Of a stretch of DNA of 64,000 nt, positions 52,380 to 61,988 are shown piece after piece; position 1 is the first letter of the stretch, and every line of letters starts with the position of its first letter. The DNA comes from Gluconobacter kondonii (lineage in GTDB: Bacteria; Pseudomonadota; Alphaproteobacteria; Acetobacterales; Acetobacteraceae): assembly GCF_002723995.1 (NCBI RefSeq), contig NZ_BEWP01000002.1, positions 186,001 to 250,000 on the forward strand, read 5' to 3'. Below the pieces are notes generated by a model. It was given only the letters and a program-made list of their open reading frames with translations. It was not told the origin of the DNA and did no database searches. The translations under genes and the position numbers were made by a program.

Positions 52380-52519
52380 GGCTGTATGAAGACTGTCCCA
52401 TTGGCAGGCAAAGCGGAAGGCCCGACCTTACTAAAGGGCGATGCGCATATCTGAAACCGCCATCTTTCCTTTCAGAACCCGGCGAGACAAGATTCTCGAC
52501 GAAATGTGTCGTCGAAGTG

Positions 52520-52548
52520 CTTGAAACACCTTCCAGCCTTGCCTAGAT
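52520..52548 (+). promoter_or_regulatory. Heat-shock (sigma32-type) promoter of dnaK
   Basis: CTTG, an 18-base spacer and CCTAGAT match the CTTG-N17/18-CYTATNT pattern in five of seven -10 positions. It implies a 5' leader of roughly 95 bases before ATG 52650. Together with the grpE site it suggests shared RpoH control. Confidence 0.5.
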
Positions 52549-52649
52549 CAGTAGTCGAAACACAGGCCCGTGAGGGTCTGGGGACGTCAATAGGGTTCGA
52601 TCCGGTGCCTCACAGGGCCGGGACGGACCGCTGAGAGGACTGATTTTAC

Positions 52650-54554
52650 ATGAGCAAAGTCATTGGCATTGACCTTGGTACCACCAACTCCTGCGTCGCC
52701 GTACGCGAGGGTGACGAAACCAAGGTGATCGAAAACAGCGAAGGCGCCCGCACCACGCCGTCCATGGTCGCTTTCACCGACAAGGGTGAGCGTCTCGTCG
52801 GACAGGCCGCGAAGCGTCAGGCTGTCACCAACCCCGCCAACACCCTGTATGCCGTCAAGCGCCTGATCGGCCGTCGTTACGACGATCCGACCGTTCAGAA
52901 GGACAAGGAAATGGTGCCGTACGGCATCGTCCGTGGCGACAATGGCGATGCATGGGTCGAAGCCCGCGGCGAGAAGTATGCTCCGTCGCAGATCGCAGCC
53001 TATGTTCTGGGCAAGATGAAGGAAACCGCCGAAAGCTATCTCGGCGAGACCGTCTCCCAGGCCGTCATCACGGTTCCGGCTTACTTCAACGACGCCCAGC
53101 GTCAGGCCACCCGTGACGCTGGCAAGATAGCTGGCCTCGAAGTCCTGCGTATCATCAACGAGCCGACCGCAGCAGCCCTCGCCTATGGCCTCGGCAAGCG
53201 CGATTCCGGCACGGTGGCCGTGTATGACCTTGGTGGTGGCACGTTCGACGTCTCCATCCTCGAGATCTCCGACGGCGTGATCGAAGTGAAGTCCACGAAC
53301 GGCGACACGTTCCTGGGCGGTGAAGACTTCGACAACCGCATCATCGGCTTCCTCGCCGACGAGTTCAAGAAAGAGCAGGGCATCGACCTGCGTGGCGACA
53401 AACTCGCCCTGCAGCGCCTCAAGGAAGCCGCCGAAAAAGCCAAGATCGAGCTCTCCTCCTCCAAGGAGACCGAGATCAACCTGCCGTTCATCACGGCTGA
53501 TGCTTCCGGCCCGAAGCACCTCGTCGTCAAGCTGTCCCGCGCCAAGCTGGAAAGCCTCGTCGATGATCTGGTGCAGCGTACGCTCGGCCCGTGCCGTGCA
53601 GCCATCAAGGATGCGTCCGTCTCCCCGAGCGAGATCGACGAAGTCATTCTCGTTGGCGGCATGACGCGTATGCCGAAGGTCATTGAGACGGTTAAGGAAT
53701 TCTTCGGCAAGGAGCCGGCTCGCAACGTCAATCCTGACGAAGTGGTCGCCATCGGTGCTGCTGTTCAGGGCGCTGTCCTGAAGGGTGACGTCAAGGACGT
53801 TCTGCTTCTCGACGTGACGCCGCTGTCGCTGGGTATCGAGACGCTGGGTGGCGTGTTCACCCGTCTGATCGACCGCAACACGACGATCCCGACCAAGAAG
53901 AGCCAGACCTTCTCCACGGCCGAAGACAACCAGAACGCCGTGACCATCAAGGTCTATCAGGGCGAGCGTGAGATGGCGGCTGACAACAAGCTGCTGGGCA
54001 ACTTCGACCTTCAGGGCATTGCCCCTGCACCGCGCGGCACGCCGCAGATCGAAGTTACGTTCGACATCGACGCCAACGGCATCGTGAACGTGTCCGCCAA
54101 GGACAAGGCCACGAACAAGGAACAGCAGATCAAGATCCAGGCTTCTGGCGGTCTGTCTGACTCCGACATTGACCGCATGGTCAAGGACGCGGAAGCCAAC
54201 GCAACCGCCGACAAGGCCAAGCGTGAACTGGTCGAGCTGCGCAACAGCACGGAAAGCCTCATCCACCAGACCGAGAAGTCCATCACCGAAGGTGGCGACA
54301 AGGTTCCGGCGGCTGACAAGTCCGAAGCTGAAGCCGCCATTGCCGAAGCCCGCGAAGCTCTGGGTGGCGAAAATCTCGACGCCCTGAAGGCTGCCAGCGA
54401 GAAGCTGACGCAGGCTGCCATGAAGGTTGGTCAGGCTGTCTATCAGGCTGGTCAGGGTGCTGAAGGCGCTGCTGCTCCGGAAGCTGAAAAGAAGGACGAC
54501 AACGTCGTCGATGCCGACTTCGAAGACCTCGAAGACGACCACAAGAAGCACTGA
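52650..54554 (+). CDS. dnaK: Chaperone DnaK (Hsp70)
   Basis: 634 residues. The ATPase domain has [51 protein letters not shown] and [12 protein letters not shown]. The linker is [19 protein letters not shown], and the substrate-binding domain ends with the acidic EEVD-like tail [16 protein letters not shown]. It refolds proteins with DnaJ and GrpE. dnaJ follows after 145 bases that contain a hairpin. A long antisense open frame over this gene is an artefact. Confidence 0.97.
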   Translation: MSKVIGIDLGTTNSCVAVREGDETKVIENSEGARTTPSMVAFTDKGERLVGQAAKRQAVTNPANTLYAVKRLIGRRYDDPTVQKDKEMVPYGIVRGDNGDAWVEARGEKYAPSQIAAYVLGKMKETAESYLGETVSQAVITVPAYFNDAQRQATRDAGKIAGLEVLRIINEPTAAALAYGLGKRDSGTVAVYDLGGGTFDVSILEISDGVIEVKSTNGDTFLGGEDFDNRIIGFLADEFKKEQGIDLRGDKLALQRLKEAAEKAKIELSSSKETEINLPFITADASGPKHLVVKLSRAKLESLVDDLVQRTLGPCRAAIKDASVSPSEIDEVILVGGMTRMPKVIETVKEFFGKEPARNVNPDEVVAIGAAVQGAVLKGDVKDVLLLDVTPLSLGIETLGGVFTRLIDRNTTIPTKKSQTFSTAEDNQNAVTIKVYQGEREMAADNKLLGNFDLQGIAPAPRGTPQIEVTFDIDANGIVNVSAKDKATNKEQQIKIQASGGLSDSDIDRMVKDAEANATADKAKRELVELRNSTESLIHQTEKSITEGGDKVPAADKSEAEAAIAEAREALGGENLDALKAASEKLTQAAMKVGQAVYQAGQGAEGAAAPEAEKKDDNVVDADFEDLEDDHKKH

Positions 54555-54608
54555 TCGGGTGACTTTCCCGGATGGAGCGCAACGCTCCGTCCGGCCCTGT
54601 TTTCCGAG

Positions 54609-54650
54609 GGCGCCCGTTCCCGCAAGGGGGTGGGCGCCATTCTTGTTTTT
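54609..54650 (+). terminator. Hairpin between dnaK and dnaJ
   Basis: GGCGCCC and GGGCGCC close a stem that encloses CCCGCAAGGG and is followed by ATTCTTGTTTTT. A smaller stem GGAGCG/CGCTCC lies just upstream. It probably reduces dnaJ expression relative to dnaK rather than fully ending the transcript. Confidence 0.6.
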
Positions 54651-54699
54651 CCGGCCCATAACAGGGACCGCCTTCCGGAACGCCCCCTAAGGACCGAAC

Positions 54700-55842
54700 A
54701 TGGCCATCAAAATCGACTATTACGAATCCCTTGAAGTCTCCCGCACGGCCTCGCCGGACGAGCTGAAAAAAGCCTTCCGTAAACAGGCCATGCGTTTTCA
54801 CCCTGACCGCAATCCGGGGGATGACGCCGCCGAGCAGAAGTTCAAGGAAATCAACGAAGCCTATGATGTCCTGAAGGACTCGCAGAAGCGCGCGGCCTAT
54901 GACCAGTACGGCCATGACGCCTTCGAAGGTGGCATGGGCGGAATGGGCGGCGGCTTCGGCGGTGGTTTTGCCGGTGCGGGCGGTCTGGGCGATATCTTCG
55001 ACCAGATGTTCGGAGACATGATGGGCGGCCGTCGGGGTGGTGGACGCCGGACCGGGGCAGATGTCCAGGTTCAGGTCGAAATCACGCTAATGGAAGCCTT
55101 CACAGGCGTGAAGAAGGATGTCGAGGTTCGCACCCGCGTGGCCTGTGAATCCTGCCACGGTTCGGGTTCGGCTGATCCCAAGGCGGGCAGCACCACATGC
55201 CCAACCTGTCACGGTGCAGGCAAGGTCCGGGCGCAGCAGGGCTTTTTCCTCGTCGAGCGTCCCTGCCCGACCTGTCATGGTTCGGGACGGACCGTCGCCA
55301 ATCCGTGTAAGGCCTGCCACGGTACGGGTACACAGGCGAAGACCGAGACCATCAGCATCGACATCCCGGCTGGCGTCGAGGATGGCACCCGCATCCGCAT
55401 GGCGGGCAAGGGCGAAGCTGGCGGCGAAGGCGTGCAGCCGGGCGATCTGTATGTCCACATTTCCGTCCTGTCGCATGACATTTTCCAGCGCGACGGTGCG
55501 AACATCTATTGCCGCGTTCCGCTGCGCATGACGCAGGCGGCTCTGGGCACGGAAGTGGAAGTGCCGGTTGTGGATGGTGGCCGAAGCAAGGTCCGTATCC
55601 CTGCCGGAACCCAGACAGGCGAGACGTTCCGTCTGCGCGGCAAGGGTTTCTCGGTCCTACGGTCTTCAGCGCGCGGGGACATGTATATTCAGGTTTCGGT
55701 CGAAACGCCGAGCCATCTGACGAAGCGCCAGCGCGAGCTTCTCGAAGAATTCGAGAAGGAAGCCGGGGACGACCACGCCAAGGGCAGCCCCGAAAACAGC
55801 GGTTTCTTCGCCAAGGTCCGCGACTTCTTCGACGGTCGCTGA
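54700..55842 (+). CDS. dnaJ: Co-chaperone DnaJ (Hsp40)
   Basis: 380 residues. The J domain has the HPD triad ([11 protein letters not shown], residues 34-36). A Gly/Phe-rich region ([19 protein letters not shown]) is followed by four zinc-binding CxxCxGxG repeats ([32 protein letters not shown]), then the client-binding domain and C-terminus. It stimulates DnaK ATPase and presents substrates. It has its own start and ribosome site, and a strong terminator follows. Confidence 0.96.
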   Translation: MAIKIDYYESLEVSRTASPDELKKAFRKQAMRFHPDRNPGDDAAEQKFKEINEAYDVLKDSQKRAAYDQYGHDAFEGGMGGMGGGFGGGFAGAGGLGDIFDQMFGDMMGGRRGGGRRTGADVQVQVEITLMEAFTGVKKDVEVRTRVACESCHGSGSADPKAGSTTCPTCHGAGKVRAQQGFFLVERPCPTCHGSGRTVANPCKACHGTGTQAKTETISIDIPAGVEDGTRIRMAGKGEAGGEGVQPGDLYVHISVLSHDIFQRDGANIYCRVPLRMTQAALGTEVEVPVVDGGRSKVRIPAGTQTGETFRLRGKGFSVLRSSARGDMYIQVSVETPSHLTKRQRELLEEFEKEAGDDHAKGSPENSGFFAKVRDFFDGR

Positions 55843-55860
55843 CCTTTATCAGGCTTACGA

Positions 55861-55899
55861 AAAACCCCGGTGCCCTCCCTGAAGGCACCGGGGTTTTTT
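55861..55899. terminator. Bidirectional terminator between dnaJ and aroE
   Basis: AAAACCCCGGTGCC and GGCACCGGGGTTTTTT form a fourteen-base stem with a nine-base loop, with A and T tracts for both convergent genes. Confidence 0.88.
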
Positions 55900-55915
55900 A
55901 TGTCAGTTTTTTAGA

Positions 55916-56770
55916 TCAGGCCGCGCCGAAAATATCCTTCAGGGTTTTTTCCATCACCCCGGCATCCAGCGTTTTGCCCAGCCAGTGCTCCACGCCGATC
56001 ACGCCCTGATTGACCAGCATGCCGAGCCCGTCCAGCACGGTGCAGCCCTTGCTTTCCGCTTCGCGCAGCAGACGCGTTCTGGGCGGGTTCGGGATCACAT
56101 CGGCGACGATCAGACCCTTGCGCAGGGTTTCGACCTTCAGAGGCGGCATGGTCTCGGAATCGCCCAGACCGATGGATGTCGCATTGATCAGAATGTCCAC
56201 ATCTTCCGGCACGCTGGCATCACCGTCCCAAGCCTGAACATCCGCCTTGGCCGACGTGTTGTCCCGGACGAGGGCGGCGATGGTTTCGGCTTTTTTCGGA
56301 TCGCGGTTCATGACGGTGATATGAGCGGCGGAGGCCAGCCCCAGTTCTACGGCAATGGCGCGTGCGGCCCCACCTGCTCCTAGAAGCAGGACCTTCTTGC
56401 CGGACGGGTCCGTGACCTTTTTGAGAGAGGCCAGAAAGCCCTTGCCGTCCGTATTGTCGCCGATCAGACGGCCGTCGCGGATGGAGACGCAGTTCACGGC
56501 CCCGATGATCCGCGCGGATTCGGCCACTTCGTCAAGATACTCGATCACCTTGACCTTGTGCGGCAGGGAACAGTTGAACCCGACCCATTCCATGGCCCGC
56601 GCGCCTGCCACGGCGTCTTTGAGACCCTCGGCCTTGACGTCACAGTTGATGTAGCGGGCATCAATGTCGTGGTGCTGGTAGGCGGCCTCGATCATGGCGA
56701 CGGTCGGGTTGTCGTCGCAGGGTGTCGAGAACGATCCCGTCAGGATGCTGCGGAAATTCTGCTGGCTCAT
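55916..56770 (-). CDS. aroE: Shikimate (quinate/shikimate) dehydrogenase, AroE family
   Basis: 284 residues, ATG 56770 with AGGAG six bases upstream. Substrate-binding and catalytic parts: FNCSLPHKVKVIEYL with the catalytic Lys, AVNCVSIRDGRLIGDNTDGKGF with Asp, and LLLGAGGAARAIAVELG plus MNRDPKKAE for NAD(P). The usual start motif G-x-P-I-x-H-S-x-S-P is replaced by TGSFSTPCDDNP, typical of a divergent AroE-like clade, so quinate or both substrates are possible. It may be the last or only gene of its unit. Confidence 0.85.
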   Translation of the reverse strand: MSQQNFRSILTGSFSTPCDDNPTVAMIEAAYQHHDIDARYINCDVKAEGLKDAVAGARAMEWVGFNCSLPHKVKVIEYLDEVAESARIIGAVNCVSIRDGRLIGDNTDGKGFLASLKKVTDPSGKKVLLLGAGGAARAIAVELGLASAAHITVMNRDPKKAETIAALVRDNTSAKADVQAWDGDASVPEDVDILINATSIGLGDSETMPPLKVETLRKGLIVADVIPNPPRTRLLREAESKGCTVLDGLGMLVNQGVIGVEHWLGKTLDAGVMEKTLKDIFGAA

Positions 56771-56946
56771 GAGAGGCTCCTCGGATCTGTGCAGTCTTGC
56801 GTTCACACGACATGACGCACGGGAGCGCAAAAGGTCCATTCACTTTCAGGAAATCTTGATTTTCCGGATGCCGGACAGTCTGACCCGATATCGAAAATCC
56901 AGCCGATCGCCTGCGCATGAGACGATCGGCCGGACAGCAACCCGAC

Positions 56947-57552
56947 TTAGAGCGCGCTGGCTTTCTGCTCTGCGTCCGACAGGATGCGGGCACGGTCAGC
57001 ACCGCCATTGGTGGCGAGACCTTCGGCTTCGATCACGGTGATGTCCGTAATGCCGATCATGGTGAAAACGGATTTCAGGTAGCTGAGCTGATGCTCGAAG
57101 GACGCTGCGGGCGAGCCTTCGCCATACAGACCACCACGCGCCACGGCGAGCACGACTGTCTTGCCCTTGGCCAGACCTTCAATGCCGGACGGGCCATAAC
57201 GGAAGGTCTGACCCGCCACCATGATGCGGTCGATCCAGGATTTGAGCTGGCTGGGAATCGACAGGTTGTACATCGGCACACCGATGACGACGATGTTCGC
57301 AGCCTTGAAGTCACTCAGAGCCTTGGCGCTGGCAACCAGTTCGGGTCGGGCCGACACATCCGGCGTCAGCTCCTTGCCGAGCCATGACAGCGCTTCAACG
57401 TCGAGATGCGGCAGCGGATCGCTGGCGAGATCTAGAGAAATGACCTCGACGGACGGGTCTTTCTTGCGAAACTGGGCGACGGCGGCGGCGCTGACCTGAC
57501 GGCTGGCGGAGCTGTCACCGAGAATGCTGGAATCGATGTGAAGAAGTTTCAT
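56947..57552 (-). CDS. azoR: FMN-dependent NADH azoreductase / quinone reductase
   Basis: 201 residues of the AzoR family: KLLHIDSSILGDSSASRQVS, VVIGVPMYNLSIPSQLKSWIDRIMVAGQTFRYG, and VVLAVARGGLYG. FMN-binding flavodoxin fold; reduces quinones and azo compounds with NADH. GGAAAG lies upstream of ATG 57552; the longer open frame upstream is not protein-like. It is divergent from the HxlR regulator, a pairing seen with redox- or quinone-responsive control. Confidence 0.9.
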   Translation of the reverse strand: MKLLHIDSSILGDSSASRQVSAAAVAQFRKKDPSVEVISLDLASDPLPHLDVEALSWLGKELTPDVSARPELVASAKALSDFKAANIVVIGVPMYNLSIPSQLKSWIDRIMVAGQTFRYGPSGIEGLAKGKTVVLAVARGGLYGEGSPAASFEHQLSYLKSVFTMIGITDITVIEAEGLATNGGADRARILSDAEQKASAL

Positions 57553-57564
57553 TTTGATCTTTCC

Positions 57565-57599
57565 GGTTCCTGATCGTAACCAGCACCAGATAAGGAACC
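57565..57599. promoter_or_regulatory. Inverted repeat in the azoR-hxlR divergent promoter region
   Basis: GGTTCCT (57565-57571) and AGGAACC (57593-57599) are perfect seven-base half-sites 28 bases centre to centre. The spacing and location suit a two-turn binding site for the HxlR dimer. Confidence 0.45.
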
Positions 57600-57643
57600 T
57601 TTGAACCCCGCCGCAAGAAGGCACATTCCGGAGCCATAGGCAC

Positions 57644-58081
57644 ATGGATGTTCGCGTCAGTGACACCACCCTTCCCCAGAAGCTGTCCGTAAAGCCGGGT
57701 GTAGCGCCTTTGAACTGCGCGCAGGACAGCAGCGCCTGCGCCGTCATCCGCTCCATCCTTGCCCGCACGACGGACAAATGGAGCATCCTGATCGTCAAAT
57801 CGCTCGGACGCGGACCACACCGTTTCAGCGAACTGCGCCGCGCGATCGACGGAATTTCACAGCGGATGCTGACGCTCACCCTCCGCAATCTGGAACGTGA
57901 CGGCCTCGTCCTGCGGACCGTTACCCCCACGACTCCGCCGCGCGTGGATTATGAACTCACGACGCTTGGGGAATCACTCTGGACGCTGACGGAAGCCTTC
58001 GGTCAGTGGGCCATGTCGAACCGCCCCGAAATCGAGGCGGCCCGCGCCCGCTTTGACGCCCGGCTTGACGCCGATCTCTGA
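57644..58081 (+). CDS. HxlR-family transcriptional regulator
   Basis: 145 residues. Family features: ACAVIRSILARTTDKWSILIVKSLGRGPHRFSELRRAIDGISQRMLTLTLRNLERDGLVLR and the wing RVDYELTTLGESL. Two cysteines, Cys25 and Cys32 (LNCAQDSSACAV), lie just before the DNA-binding domain at the place where HypR/YodB-type sensors carry their redox Cys. It probably controls the divergent azoR in response to quinones or oxidants. dapB starts 25 bases after its stop. Confidence 0.85.
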   Translation: MDVRVSDTTLPQKLSVKPGVAPLNCAQDSSACAVIRSILARTTDKWSILIVKSLGRGPHRFSELRRAIDGISQRMLTLTLRNLERDGLVLRTVTPTTPPRVDYELTTLGESLWTLTEAFGQWAMSNRPEIEAARARFDARLDADL

Positions 58082-58106
58082 TATTTTCGCACGCAAGGCC
58101 CCCATC

Positions 58107-58853
58107 ATGACCCTGATTTCCGCCCCCCGCATCGGTATTGCCGGCATCACGGGCCGACTTGGCACCCTCTGCGCCGAGGAAGCCGGAAGCGCCCTCACAG
58201 GCGGCCTCTCCCGCACGGCAGATGCCTCACGCAATATCACGACCGACCCTGCTACGCTCGCGAAGAACTGCGATGTCGTGATTGACGTCAGCCACGCCAC
58301 CACTGTCCCGGCCCATGCGGCGGCCTTCGCGCAGGGCGGATGTGCGTGGGTTCTGGGAACGACGGGCCTTGATCGTGGCGCACAGGATGCCGTGAACGCA
58401 GCGGCGCAGCATATTCCGGTCCTTCAGGCCGCCAATTTCTCTCCGGCTCTGACGCTGTTTCTGGAACTGGCCCGACAGCTTGGCGCGGGCCTGCCGGATT
58501 ATGATGCGGAAATTCTGGAGGTTCATCACCGCCAGAAGCTGGACGCCCCCTCAGGCACGGCGCTGGCGATCGGGAAGGCCGTGGCGAAAGGACGCGGAGT
58601 CGCATTCGAGGACGTGGCCCGAACCGATCAGAACGGTCTGCGCCCGGACGGGACGATCGGATTCGCGTCCCTGCGCGGCGGGCAGATCGTGGGCGAGCAC
58701 GATCTCGTCCTGATGGCGGCGGACGAACAGATCACCCTGTCCCACCGCGCACTGGACCGGAGGGTCTTCGCCAGAGGCGCCCTGCTCGCCGCAAAATGGC
58801 TCGCCGGACGCCAAGCCGGACTCTACACAATGGCCGACGCCTTAAAGCCCTGA
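58107..58853 (+). CDS. dapB: 4-Hydroxy-tetrahydrodipicolinate reductase
   Basis: 248 residues. The Rossmann start IGIAGITGRLGTLC, WVLGTTGLDRGAQD, and the catalytic EVHHRQKLDAPSGTALAIG identify DapB, which makes tetrahydrodipicolinate for lysine and diaminopimelate. The chain is about 20 residues shorter than E. coli DapB, partly in the N-terminal region. AAGG is nine bases before ATG 58107. It probably is co-transcribed with hxlR. Confidence 0.93.
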   Translation: MTLISAPRIGIAGITGRLGTLCAEEAGSALTGGLSRTADASRNITTDPATLAKNCDVVIDVSHATTVPAHAAAFAQGGCAWVLGTTGLDRGAQDAVNAAAQHIPVLQAANFSPALTLFLELARQLGAGLPDYDAEILEVHHRQKLDAPSGTALAIGKAVAKGRGVAFEDVARTDQNGLRPDGTIGFASLRGGQIVGEHDLVLMAADEQITLSHRALDRRVFARGALLAAKWLAGRQAGLYTMADALKP

Positions 58854-58867
58854 ACCTAAAACAGGGT

Positions 58868-58907
58868 GCAGGGATCAAGATCCCTGCCGGGCCCGGGCAG
58901 AGCCCGG
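58868..58907. repeat. Two-hairpin REP-like element between dapB and xylitol dehydrogenase
   Basis: GCAGGGATC/GATCCCTGC (9-base stem, AA loop) and CCGGGC/GCCCGG (6-base stem, AGA loop) lie 5 bases apart between convergent genes. Neither has a T-run. The tight double-hairpin form resembles dispersed REP-type elements. Confidence 0.5.
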
Positions 58908-58918
58908 ACTGCCCCCGT

Positions 58919-59707
58919 TCAACCACCAGCGATCGGCAGATTCACACCCGTCATAAAGCTGGAATCATCCCCCAGCAGAAACGCCACCACTCCCGGGATT
59001 TCGTTGATGTCGCCATAGCGGCGCATCGGCACGCTGCCGATCATCTGCTCGGCTACGATTTTGGGATCGGTGGAGAAATACTGGCTTCCCACCTTGGCCT
59101 GAAGCTCGACCTGACGCTCCCACATGAAGCCGGGCCCCATGTAACCGGGGCTGATGGCGTTCACGCGGATATTGTAAGGCGCAAGATCCAGCGCCGCCGT
59201 CTCGGTCAGGGCGATGATAGCCCCCTTGGACGCGCCGTAGGCAGCCATGTTCGGCGGCCCCTTCACGCCCGCCATGCTGGCGGTGTTCACCACACGACCG
59301 TAATTCTGCGCGATCATATGCCGCACGACAGCCTTGAGAACGTGAAATGCGCCGGTGACATTGATCGTCAGCACACGCGCAAAATCTTCGGACGGGTAAT
59401 CCTGCACCGGCGCGAATGCGCCCTGATAACCGGCATTGTTGAACAGGAAGTCGATCTTCCCGAAATCCCGCACCACATCCTCCACGGTCTCGGTCACGGC
59501 CTCTTCAGACGTCACGTTACAGACATAGGAGCGGGCTTCGACACCCTTTTCCCGCACGGCGGCTTCCGCCTTTTCCAGAGCCTCCCGATTCATGTCCAAC
59601 AGGGCAATGGCCGTCCCTTCCCCGGCCAGACGGAGGGCGGTCGCAAGACCAATATTGCCACCGGCACCAGTGACGAGACAGACTTTACCGCTAAAGTTAT
59701 TCGACAT
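58919..59707 (-). CDS. xdh: NAD-dependent xylitol dehydrogenase (SDR family)
   Basis: 262 residues, the length I recall for the Gluconobacter oxydans xylitol dehydrogenase, and the sequence matches it almost throughout from memory. SDR motifs: LVTGAGGNIGLA for NAD, NNAG, and the catalytic Ser144, Tyr157 and Lys161 (NTASMAG, AYGASKG). It oxidises xylitol to D-xylulose in the cytoplasm. ATG 59707 is chosen; the upstream extension in the frame is not family-like. The promoter must be in 59708-60043. Confidence 0.88.
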   Translation of the reverse strand: MSNNFSGKVCLVTGAGGNIGLATALRLAGEGTAIALLDMNREALEKAEAAVREKGVEARSYVCNVTSEEAVTETVEDVVRDFGKIDFLFNNAGYQGAFAPVQDYPSEDFARVLTINVTGAFHVLKAVVRHMIAQNYGRVVNTASMAGVKGPPNMAAYGASKGAIIALTETAALDLAPYNIRVNAISPGYMGPGFMWERQVELQAKVGSQYFSTDPKIVAEQMIGSVPMRRYGDINEIPGVVAFLLGDDSSFMTGVNLPIAGG

Positions 59708-60043
59708 CTCAAATGCCTCAAATTCTCTGTTTTTCCCGGACTCGACCTCGGGCCACGTCTTTGACGGGCCATGACGGTCACGGGAACACAAACGCAGCAT
59801 GACCGGTGTTGTTGAAAAATGAAACGGGGGCCAGCGCTCTCTTTTTCGTAATATCCGTCTGGTTTTTTTGTGATTTCAGAGTGGCTTTCCGGACTTTTCC
59901 GCAGAAAACCGCGTTCAGACCTCACACGGCCCCTTGACCCTTGCGCCCAATTCCGCCAAGCCGTCCCCTCCCTGAATGCCACAGACCGCCTGCCAAGGCA
60001 CACTGTGGCCCTTCTCACCACTCATTCCCTGCGAGGTCCCTGA
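59708..60043. other. Intergenic region with metK leader hairpin
   Basis: 336 bases between divergent xdh and metK. The proximal part of metK holds a stem GCCACAG/CTGTGGC (59978-59984 and 60003-60009) enclosing TGCC-AA-GGCA. It ends 34 bases before the GTG start. It may be part of a regulatory leader, but it fits none of the SAM riboswitch classes I could compare (SAM-II, SAM/SAH). No gene was found. Confidence 0.45.
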
Positions 60044-61228
<1,185 letters not shown>

Positions 61229-61243
61229 TCTGGCAGAAAAACC

Positions 61244-61939
61244 CTGGTCGAGTCTCTCAAACCCCAACCGGAGCGGCTTTACGGCCGTCAACGCGGCCAT
61301 CCGCTCCGGGCCCGGCAGCAGCATCTTCTTGAGAAGGCGCTGCCCCGGCTCTCCTTCACCTCACCGGAGAATCCCACTGCGGGATTCTCCGATGCGGTCT
61401 CGCGCGTCTTTCTCGAAATCGGTTTTGGCGGTGGCGAACATGCCGTCGGTCAGGCCGAGCTGAACCCGGATGTCGGCTATATCGCCTCCGAGGTCTTCGA
61501 GAACGGCCTGTGCTCCCTGCTGTCGCGCCTCGTACCCGAAGGCGAGGAAGACACGGCCACGCCGCCTCCCCATTTCCGCATCTGGGCCGAAGACGCCCGC
61601 CTGCTGCTCAAGGACATGCCCGACGCATGCCTCGACCGGGCCTATCTGATGTTCCCGGACCCGTGGCCCAAGGCCCGGCACGCCAAGCGCCGCTTCGTGC
61701 ATCCGGAAAACATCAAACAGATGCACCGTGTCCTGAAACCCGGCGCCATCTGGCGCGTCGCCAGTGACCATCCCGTCTATCAGGAGTGGGTCACAGAGGT
61801 GATGGGTAAGCAGAACCTGTTCGATGCACCGCCCCCGGCCAAGGAACGTCCGGAAGGCTGGTCGCCCACACGCTATGAGGCCAAGGCCTTCCGCGAAGGG
61901 CGCGTGCCGTTCTACTGGACTTTCACCCGCCGTCCCTGA
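61244..61939 (+). CDS. trmB: tRNA (guanine-N7-)-methyltransferase, non-canonical start
   Basis: About 231 residues if the start is CTG 61244. The start of the conserved region (PERLYGRQRGHPLRARQQ), the SAM site VFLEIGFGGGEHAVGQA, ASEVFENGL, MFPDPWPKARHAKRRFV, and the C-terminal YEAKAFREGRVPFYWTF are all in one open frame. No ATG, GTG or TTG exists between the metK stop and ATG 61616, which lies deep inside the catalytic domain. The start is therefore CTG or another rare codon, or ribosomes read past the metK stop. TrmB methylates G46 of tRNA using the product of MetK. Confidence 0.82.
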   Translation: MVESLKPQPERLYGRQRGHPLRARQQHLLEKALPRLSFTSPENPTAGFSDAVSRVFLEIGFGGGEHAVGQAELNPDVGYIASEVFENGLCSLLSRLVPEGEEDTATPPPHFRIWAEDARLLLKDMPDACLDRAYLMFPDPWPKARHAKRRFVHPENIKQMHRVLKPGAIWRVASDHPVYQEWVTEVMGKQNLFDAPPPAKERPEGWSPTRYEAKAFREGRVPFYWTFTRRP

Positions 61940-61988
61940 AACGCACGCCAAACCCCTATCTCAGTTATTCAGCGAGTTTCCTGACATC

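Noticed and set aside
52587-54659. 690-codon minus-strand open frame over dnaK
   Set aside because: Antisense to a complete, well-matched dnaK; long antisense frames over dnaK are a known coding-bias artefact.
59900-60043. Possible SAM-II or SAM/SAH riboswitch before metK
   Set aside because: Key consensus elements could not be found; only an unclassified hairpin is reported.
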